Source of the DNA: an uncultured bacterium
Lineage (GTDB): Bacteria; Patescibacteriota; Saccharimonadia; Saccharimonadales; Saccharimonadaceae
Direction of reading: 5' to 3'
DNA: 7,921 bases
Assembly: GCA_900556165.1 (NCBI GenBank)
Contig: USNP01000023.1
Location: forward strand, 1-7,921
The notes beneath the pieces are model-generated. The model did not search any database. It was given only the letters and a program-made list of their open reading frames with translations, and was not told the DNA's origin. How positions within the stretch are numbered: position 1 is the first letter of the stretch; each line of letters starts with the position of its first letter. Shown here piece after piece: positions 1-5,105 of this stretch. The position numbers were made by a program, and so were the translations under genes.

Positions 1-852
1 TATTTTTGTAAATTTAAACCAACCCTTAAGTTTTTGCCAAGATTTATCTAGGAAAGATGCAAAACGACCACTAAAACCGCGCCTATAAGCGTGACGAACG
101 GTTGGGTTTGTTCGCATTATTTCTTTGATAGCTTTCGAATCATTTGGTATTGAGATATTGTTGCCGTCTTTAATATAAGTTAATTTTGAAATTTTCTTTC
201 GGCCAAAAAGACTATCACCTTCTTCAAATTTAACTTTAAAGCCGGCACGTTCGAGATTTTTAATGTTTCGTTCGGTTACGCGCGACATTCGACAAACGAT
301 TCCGGCGGTACATTTAATACCCTTCATTTTTAAGCCAAGTATTTTCGTAGAGCGATTGTTCATACTTATTGAGGGGGAATTAAGTTTCTCGGTAATAATT
401 TCTTGCATATGAACTTGAATAAGTGAAGCAATTCCTGTTGAAATCACGAAAATAAGTGTTCCGCAACCACCAATTAAGCCACCAGTTGCAGCCATTGCCC
501 CTTTGCTTTTAAAGAATGATTTTGCGTGGTTTTTCCAGCCACCTTTTGAGTTTGTGGCGTTTCGAGATTTATGAGTTCCGCCACCAATAACATTATTTTG
601 CCAGCCGCCAGATTTTGAAGCTTGAGAGTCTTTTGAAAGTGTTTCAGAGTCACTAATTCCTGAATTTGAATCTGCCGAAACTGATGATTTTTCAGCGTTC
701 GCTAAAGCAGACGGATTATAACCGTCATTTCCACGAATGACCTCAGCGTTTCCCCATCTACTCTTTGCTCTTTCGAGTGCAGATTGGTTTGAGTCACTTA
801 AATCGCTAAAATCAAGATTTTCATCTCTTTCGAAATCTCTAGCTGCTCCCAT
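1..852 (-). CDS. Single-pass membrane protein of unknown function next to VirB4, 3' end outside the window
   Basis: The frame is open from ATG 852 to the window edge: 284 codons, no stop, so the C-terminus is missing. Residues 1-117 are polar and rich in Ser, Asn, Gly and Lys, probably disordered, with a short motif seen twice (GGWQN near W84, GGWKN near W106). Residues about 119-146 form one Gly-rich hydrophobic segment, followed by a mixed-charge region from 147 onward that holds a CX5C pair (C181, C187). No cleavable signal is seen. The basic stretch before the membrane segment (K107-K117) predicts N-in topology, placing the downstream region and its cysteine pair outside the cytoplasm. 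The motif order (Gly-rich membrane helix, then HMQEIITEKL, then the Cys pair, then NLERAGF) resembles, from memory, large hypothetical proteins beside virB4 in Saccharibacteria. I cannot name a function. A surface or envelope component of the secretion apparatus is an inference from position only. The start is supported by a promoter 31 nt upstream and a weak AGGA just before ATG. Confidence 0.8.
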   Translation of the reverse strand, partial: MGAARDFERDENLDFSDLSDSNQSALERAKSRWGNAEVIRGNDGYNPSALANAEKSSVSADSNSGISDSETLSKDSQASKSGGWQNNVIGGGTHKSRNATNSKGGWKNHAKSFFKSKGAMAATGGLIGGCGTLIFVISTGIASLIQVHMQEIITEKLNSPSISMNNRSTKILGLKMKGIKCTAGIVCRMSRVTERNIKNLERAGFKVKFEEGDSLFGRKKISKLTYIKDGNNISIPNDSKAIKEIMRTNPTVRHAYRRGFSGRFASFLDKSWQKLKGWFKFTKI

Positions 853-882
853 TTTCCTAAAACTCTAAAAAATTATAATTCT

Positions 883-911
883 ATTTTATCACATTTATGC
901 TTGTGTTTCAA
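883..911 (-). promoter_or_regulatory. Sigma70-type promoter for the last gene
   Basis: Read on the minus strand, TTGAAA (-35, 906-911) is separated by exactly 17 bases from TAAAAT (-10, 883-888), which is preceded by TGA, giving an extended -10. The predicted start point is near 876, leaving a leader of about 24 nt before ATG 852. The promoter occupies the only gap between the virB4 motor gene and the downstream membrane-protein gene, so that gene can be expressed independently of read-through. A second TATAAT lies at 872-877 but has no good -35 at the right distance. Confidence 0.6.
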
Positions 912-913
912 GG

Positions 914-2773
914 TTAAAACAGCTCATTTGGATCAGCATAACCATTCGTCATCATATTGTCGCCTTTGCGATTTTTCGAACTGTTTGGACTAGTTGAAAT
1001 TAGTTGATGTTCGGTATCGCTAGCGATAATTTGGATGTGAACGTGGTTTTGCCCTGCGAAGAATAAACCTTGTCCAACTGGGAAGTTTGAAAGCCGTTTG
1101 CGCTCTTCCTCAGTTAATTTAAAGACGTCACTTAAAACATCGACTGCACTCGAAGATTGTTTCAAAAGTAGCTGCATTGAACTGTTTGAAACGATTGCGC
1201 GACCCATTTTTGAACCCATAAAGTCTTCAACGTCCTGTGAAATTGTTGTGAGTCCGAGGTAGTATTTTCGGGCGCGTTTTGCAAGGCTAAATAAGAAGTT
1301 TGCTGAATCGTCATATTTCATTAGCTGCCAAGCCTCGTCAACAATCAACATTCGTTTTTTCTGCTCTGATCGGACGATATTCCAGATGTGAGAAAGCACA
1401 ATATACATCGCAACTGGTCGAAGTTCATCTTCAAGGTCGCGAATATTGAAAACTACCATTGAGTTATTAATATCAATGTTGGATTGCTGTGAGAAAATTC
1501 CCGCAAAAGTTCCGGTAGTATATTTACGAAGGCGTTGTGCCAAGCTTGGTCCACTTCCATCCATATGAACTAATGTGTCGTAAAGGTTATGAATTGTTGG
1601 TGGTGTTGAATTATGTGTAAGCGGATCAGAAGTAATTCCGGCACGTGCATAAGTATCGATAATTGCTTGGTCTAGGTCGGCTTCTTCGTTTGGTGAAAGT
1701 CCAATTGATTGCCCTGCTGAAGTTCCTCCAAGCATCAAGCGAAACAAACCATGAAGCGTCACAATATTTGCACGTAAAGCGTTGTCAGCTTCCTCAGCAT
1801 CAATTACATGCGGTAAATCAAACGGATTAATTCGAACGTCCGAATTTAAACTTAGGCGAATGTAGCTTCCGCCAACTGCGTCGCTTAATTTTTGATACTC
1901 GTTTTCAGGGTCGATAATTAGAACCTCAGCCCCCATCATCATTGTTCGAAGTGCTTCAAGTTTTACAGTGAAAGATTTACCAGCACCAGATTTTGCAAAA
2001 ACAACCATATTGGCGTTTTCGAGTGTATATCTATCAAAAATCACCAATCCGTTATTGTGCATATTTACGCCATAAAGAACACCATTTTCCTGAGTTAAGT
2101 CGGCAGATGTGAATGGGAATGATGTCGAAATAGCACCAGTATTCATGTTTCGGCGAATTTGTAATTGGTCGGAAAGTTGCGGAACGGCTGATTTTAATCC
2201 CTGTTCCTGTTGGCTTGATGCTACTTTCGAAAACAGCATTTGCTGTCCAAGCATTGTTTCAACCTTACTTCGAACAAAATTTAGTTCGTCGAGACTATCT
2301 GCATAAAGTGTTAAGTATAATCCAAAGCGGAAGAATTTTTCAGCACCAAGTTGCAATTGGTCACGGAGTTCTTCAGCATCGCTAAGTGCAGCTTCAAGTG
2401 CTGGATCTCGGGTTTTACCTTTCTCATTATTAATTGCAAGGTCGGCTTCTAGCTGAGTTACTTTTCGGCGAAGGTTTTTCATCACGATTTCGGTTTCGAC
2501 CGGATAAATAAACATTGAAACATCTAAAACTTCGTCGGCGTTCAAAATTGGAGAAGCCCAACCTGTATAAAGTTGGCGAGGATAGCCATAAACGTAAATC
2601 GTCTGACCATATTTTGTGCCAAGTCGAAAATAGCTCGAATGAAATTCAAGGCTTGATGGCGCAATAAGGTCACGCAAAGTGTTAATACCGGTTAAAAATG
2701 CTTGCTCAACTTCTGCTTGCTCTTGTGCACGTTGTTGAGCTGCAATATCAACGGCATCTTTTTTCTTAGCCAT
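914..2773 (-). CDS. virB4: VirB4/TraC-family T4SS ATPase, motor part of a split VirB4
   Basis: This 619-residue protein is the hexameric-type ATPase that energises type IV secretion at the cytoplasmic face of the membrane. Residues 1-25 are a polar, Lys/Gln/Glu-rich N-terminus. Residues about 35-230 match the second half of the VirB4 N-terminal domain, including a helical charged insertion around 100-145. Walker A is GAGKS at 263-267, preceded by VVFAKS. The family hallmark IDPENEY is at 287-293. Walker B is MLIVDEAW at 475-482 with D479 and E480. The motif LTTISQDVEDF (508-518) fits the sensor region seen in VirB4 proteins. All catalytic motifs are intact. The extreme N-terminal domain is supplied by the gene immediately upstream (2-nt gap). 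The start is decided by AAGGAGG (2783-2789), 9 nt before ATG. The stop is TAA. VirD4/TraG coupling ATPases are the main alternative, but the N-terminal layout and PrgI/VirB6 neighbours favour VirB4. Confidence 0.93.
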   Translation of the reverse strand: MAKKKDAVDIAAQQRAQEQAEVEQAFLTGINTLRDLIAPSSLEFHSSYFRLGTKYGQTIYVYGYPRQLYTGWASPILNADEVLDVSMFIYPVETEIVMKNLRRKVTQLEADLAINNEKGKTRDPALEAALSDAEELRDQLQLGAEKFFRFGLYLTLYADSLDELNFVRSKVETMLGQQMLFSKVASSQQEQGLKSAVPQLSDQLQIRRNMNTGAISTSFPFTSADLTQENGVLYGVNMHNNGLVIFDRYTLENANMVVFAKSGAGKSFTVKLEALRTMMMGAEVLIIDPENEYQKLSDAVGGSYIRLSLNSDVRINPFDLPHVIDAEEADNALRANIVTLHGLFRLMLGGTSAGQSIGLSPNEEADLDQAIIDTYARAGITSDPLTHNSTPPTIHNLYDTLVHMDGSGPSLAQRLRKYTTGTFAGIFSQQSNIDINNSMVVFNIRDLEDELRPVAMYIVLSHIWNIVRSEQKKRMLIVDEAWQLMKYDDSANFLFSLAKRARKYYLGLTTISQDVEDFMGSKMGRAIVSNSSMQLLLKQSSSAVDVLSDVFKLTEEERKRLSNFPVGQGLFFAGQNHVHIQIIASDTEHQLISTSPNSSKNRKGDNMMTNGYADPNELF

Positions 2774-2775
2774 AA

Positions 2776-3561
2776 TTAAAATCCTCCTTGTTCTGGTTTT
2801 TCACCCTCACCTTTTCGAACAAATAAGCTTGCTGTATCACGAAAATCTCCTAAAGGTTCATAAACTGCTGTGTCGGGGTTATAAACATTATAATAAAGAT
2901 TTCCGAGTTCTTTTGTGTTGAGCTGAACCGATTTAATTCCCATTTGGTAAAGTCCACCAGTGATTGAATCGACACGTTTTTTAATTTCTTCGTGAGCTGA
3001 ATCCCAAGTTGTGCGGTCGATTTTCGAAATCTGCGCACTTTGTTTTGCGAATAATTTTCCGAAAAATCCTTTTGCTGAACCTTTTAAGTTATTTAAGTCA
3101 CCAGTTGGATAATATGGAATTACGATGAAAAATGACTTATCCATAATATTTGCGCTTCGGCTGAGACTATCGATAAAGTTGATATAATCTTCCATTAAAT
3201 CACCAAGAAGCATATTATCTTGTGCAACTTGAATATCCGCCAATTTACTTAGATATGGCTCAATATCAACACGTTGTGAGCGTACTAAAATTTGAATTGG
3301 AAAAGTAAGAGCATTTAAAAAACTTTGATAAGAATATTCTACACCTTCTCTTTCACGAGCACTCATAAGATCGAAGTTGATCGATTTGCAAGCGACTACT
3401 GCACGAAAACTTCCATCGCGCATAATTACCATTCCTTCGCGAATTTCGGCAATTTCGAGTGAATTTTGTGTCGAAGCTGGATTTGAAGGTGCGGTTGAAT
3501 TAGTCTGATTTTGGTTTAAATTTGGATCTTGCTGATTTGGATTAATTTTATTATTACTCAT
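2776..3561 (-). CDS. TraC-like N-terminal domain of VirB4, encoded as a separate protein
   Basis: The 261-residue product has a Gln/Asn/Pro/Ser-rich start (residues 2-34), then a globular region that resembles the first part of VirB4/TraC proteins: IREGMVIMRDGSFRAVV (40-56), a segment with SINFDLMSAREREG (60-73) and FPIQILVRSQ (87-96), and, near the end, GIKSVQLNTKELGNLYYNVYNP (208-229). No Walker motif is present, so it cannot hydrolyse ATP alone. It presumably docks on the motor protein encoded directly downstream and links it to the membrane components. No membrane segment is evident. Its ATG lies 1 nt past the prgI stop and its TAA is 2 nt before the motor gene, so the three genes are one coupled unit. 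The ribosome site is a short-spaced TGAGG (3566-3570), 4 nt from ATG, inside the end of prgI. The family assignment is from motif memory; N-terminal VirB4 domains encoded separately are known in CPR bacteria. Confidence 0.8.
   Translation of the reverse strand: MSNNKINPNQQDPNLNQNQTNSTAPSNPASTQNSLEIAEIREGMVIMRDGSFRAVVACKSINFDLMSAREREGVEYSYQSFLNALTFPIQILVRSQRVDIEPYLSKLADIQVAQDNMLLGDLMEDYINFIDSLSRSANIMDKSFFIVIPYYPTGDLNNLKGSAKGFFGKLFAKQSAQISKIDRTTWDSAHEEIKKRVDSITGGLYQMGIKSVQLNTKELGNLYYNVYNPDTAVYEPLGDFRDTASLFVRKGEGEKPEQGGF
2783..2789 (-). promoter_or_regulatory. Strong Shine-Dalgarno site for the VirB4 motor gene
   Basis: AAGGAGG on the minus strand, 9 nt before ATG 2773, lies within the last codons of the upstream gene. 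It is the best ribosome site in the window and shows that the motor part of VirB4 is initiated on its own rather than being the tail of a frameshifted single protein. Confidence 0.75.
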
Positions 3562-3562
3562 A

Positions 3563-4993
3563 TTACCTCAATGAAATTACTACTTCGTTTTCGCCCAGGT
3601 CGACCTTGCTTGAATTTGCTTGGGCTTGTCGTTCTTTATCTGCTATTTTATTTGCTTGTCGCGCAAGCGTTTCGACTGAAAGATCTTTCCCTTCCGAAAC
3701 TAATCTTTTCATCTCAGCGCTGATTTCACGAACAGAATTCTGCTCTGTGATATGCTTTTTATTAATGAAGGGATTATTCTCTGGATTTGTTGAAACTCGC
3801 ACTTTCGGATCTCGTTTTTCTCGCTCGACTGTTTCGTTAATCTTATGAATTCGGTTAATACTTTCATTAATATCTTCCAGATTTTGGGTTAAATCTTGTG
3901 GATTTTCGAAAATATTTTGTTGGACTTGTGGCTGCATAACAACTTGTGGCTGTGGTGGAGATGTAAAATTCGAAAGCGGTTGTGGTGATGGTTGAGCCAA
4001 ATTCTGCATATGATTTTGTTGCCAATTTGGCGAAATTACTGCTTGATTCATCGAATATGGATAAGGGTTGTAATGCAATTGAATATTCTCAGAATTTTGA
4101 CTGAAAGTTTGATTTTGCAATTGCGGATTTTGTAAAGTGTTTTGCAGTTGAGATTGGGAAATTTCAAAATTAGAAATTGCTCCAAATTGTTGTGGTACAT
4201 TTTGGTTTTGTTCAAAAGTTATTTGAGATTGTGAAGTTTGAGTTTGTGAAAATTCACTTGGTTGAAGTGCTGGATTTTGAGCTGTAGCCGAAATATCTTC
4301 AAATTTAATATTATCCGATCCTTCGTATCGGTTTTTGGGGTCAAAATAATAAGTCTGATCTTGAATATTCTCGGAATTTTCATTCGTAAATTGTGCTAAG
4401 TTGCGTGCTATATCAAGATTTTGCATAATTTGCTGTCTTCGGCGATTGTCGTGCTGAGAAAGTAAGTTATCAACATTTGAAGAGATCCGTGAATTATCAA
4501 ACATATCTTCTGCTGAACGTGCTTCATTTGAATATTCTTCACGAACAGCAGTTTGAGTTGGTGCCACAGAGTGCTTAATTGCCCAACCTTCAGTATCAAC
4601 AATATCTGCCAAATAACTAAGCCTGCGCGAGGCTTCCATTTGTGAAATATCCTTAATTAAACTATCTTCCTTATTAATTGGCGCTGAAATTTGAATTAAA
4701 TGTTCAATTCCATCGGGCTGCCAAAGTCGTTTATGGGGCTTAAGATAGAATGAAACAATAGCTGCAAGATAAGTTTCCATCGGCTGATCTTTTCTAAGTG
4801 GTAAAGCTAACGCACCAAAAAATATAATTACAGGAAGTGGTAAAATAATTAACCCTGGGAAAATTCCCCAAAGAAAAATATCCAGCGCAATACAGCCTGC
4901 AACAATAATCAGGTAAATGAATTGCCGAAAATTAAACGGCCCAAGCAATTTGTCATCAGCCTCAACGTCCTGAGGAACTTTATAAACGCTCAT
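3563..4993 (-). CDS. PrgI-family T4SS membrane protein with a long Gln/Asn-rich cytoplasmic tail
   Basis: The N-terminus (YKVPQDVEADDKLLGPFNFRQ, spanning 4-24) is the characteristic PrgI-family opening, followed by two hydrophobic segments at about 24-43 and 46-66. PrgI proteins sit beside VirB4 in Gram-positive and CPR T4SS loci and are thought to occupy a VirB3-like place at the inner membrane, contacting the ATPase. Typical members are only slightly over 100 residues. This one has 476: residues 67-238 are soluble and partly helical, 239-372 are a low-complexity stretch dominated by Gln, Asn, Pro and Ser, and 373-460 are charged and probably helical (SAEMKRLVSEGKDLSVETLA at 425-444). It ends in EVVISLR. 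The start is fixed by the family N-terminus and by an in-frame TAA at 4997-4999, but the nearest good Shine-Dalgarno is 18 nt away. The stop is TAA, 1 nt before the next ATG. Confidence is high for the N-terminal domain; the tail's function is unknown. Confidence 0.87.
   Translation of the reverse strand: MSVYKVPQDVEADDKLLGPFNFRQFIYLIIVAGCIALDIFLWGIFPGLIILPLPVIIFFGALALPLRKDQPMETYLAAIVSFYLKPHKRLWQPDGIEHLIQISAPINKEDSLIKDISQMEASRRLSYLADIVDTEGWAIKHSVAPTQTAVREEYSNEARSAEDMFDNSRISSNVDNLLSQHDNRRRQQIMQNLDIARNLAQFTNENSENIQDQTYYFDPKNRYEGSDNIKFEDISATAQNPALQPSEFSQTQTSQSQITFEQNQNVPQQFGAISNFEISQSQLQNTLQNPQLQNQTFSQNSENIQLHYNPYPYSMNQAVISPNWQQNHMQNLAQPSPQPLSNFTSPPQPQVVMQPQVQQNIFENPQDLTQNLEDINESINRIHKINETVEREKRDPKVRVSTNPENNPFINKKHITEQNSVREISAEMKRLVSEGKDLSVETLARQANKIADKERQAQANSSKVDLGENEVVISLR
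3878..4279 (-). other. Low-complexity Gln/Asn/Pro-rich segment inside the PrgI-family gene
   Basis: Codons 239-372 are dominated by Gln and Asn, with patches such as SQTQTSQSQ, QLQNTLQNPQLQNQ and PQPQVVMQPQVQQN. No fixed repeat period is evident, so this is compositional bias rather than a tandem array. It probably encodes a disordered linker; prion-like self-association is possible but unproven. Confidence 0.75.
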
Positions 4994-5011
4994 TCTTTAA
5001 TTTGCCCACTT

Positions 5012-5017
5012 CTCCTT
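5012..5017 (-). promoter_or_regulatory. Displaced Shine-Dalgarno-like site upstream of prgI
   Basis: AAGGAG on the minus strand matches the anti-Shine-Dalgarno well, but 18 nt separate it from ATG 4993, well beyond the usual 5-10. An in-frame stop at 4997-4999 prevents a further-upstream start in the prgI frame. It lies within the predicted leader of about 33 nt. Confidence 0.4.
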
Positions 5018-5032
5018 ATTTCAATAGTATTA

Positions 5033-5061
5033 ATTTTAACATATTTTTGAAAAAAAATAAA
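5033..5061 (-). promoter_or_regulatory. Promoter for prgI and the two virB4 genes
   Basis: The minus strand has an extended -10, TGTTAAAAT, with the hexamer TAAAAT at 5033-5038. The -35 region is a poor T-rich match (TTTATT at about 5056-5061 with a 17-base spacer). The predicted start point is near 5026. It lies just downstream of the virB6 terminator and upstream of prgI, the expected place for a promoter that restarts transcription of the ATPase genes. Confidence 0.5.
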
Positions 5062-5065
5062 GCTT

Positions 5066-5105
5066 AAAAATTAAAATAGGCAAAATTTTTATATTCTGCC
5101 TATTT
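5066..5105 (-). terminator. Rho-independent terminator after virB6
   Basis: On the minus strand AAATAGGCAGAAT (5105-5093) pairs with ATTTTGCCTATTT (5086-5074): a 13-bp stem with one G-T pair and a 6-nt loop ATAAAA. It is followed by TAATTTTT. The stem is AT-rich apart from a GGC/GCC core, so strength may be moderate. The virB6 stop codon TAG (5102-5100) is part of the 5' arm. The hairpin separates virB6 from the prgI promoter. Confidence 0.65.

Noticed and set aside
872..877. TATAAT as an alternative -10 for the last gene
   Set aside because: No acceptable -35 lies 16-18 bases upstream and there is no TG extension; the TTGAAA-17-TAAAAT pair fits better.
2109..2306. Plus-strand open frame opposite virB4
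   Set aside because: It is fully antisense to a strongly conserved ATPase gene, has a Cys/Ser-rich nonsense-like translation and no ribosome site.
2760..2790. Frameshift or sequencing error joining the two VirB4 genes
   Set aside because: The second gene has its own strong Shine-Dalgarno and a polar N-terminal extension, and the first ends in a charged Gly-rich tail; both look like natural termini. Separate VirB4 N-domains are known in CPR bacteria.
3529..3848. Two overlapping plus-strand open frames opposite the prgI end
   Set aside because: They are antisense shadows of prgI and the virB4 N-domain gene and show no family resemblance.
3878..4279. Tandem repeat or CRISPR-like array in the Q/N-rich coding region
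   Set aside because: No constant period or identical unit is present; it is biased composition within an open reading frame.
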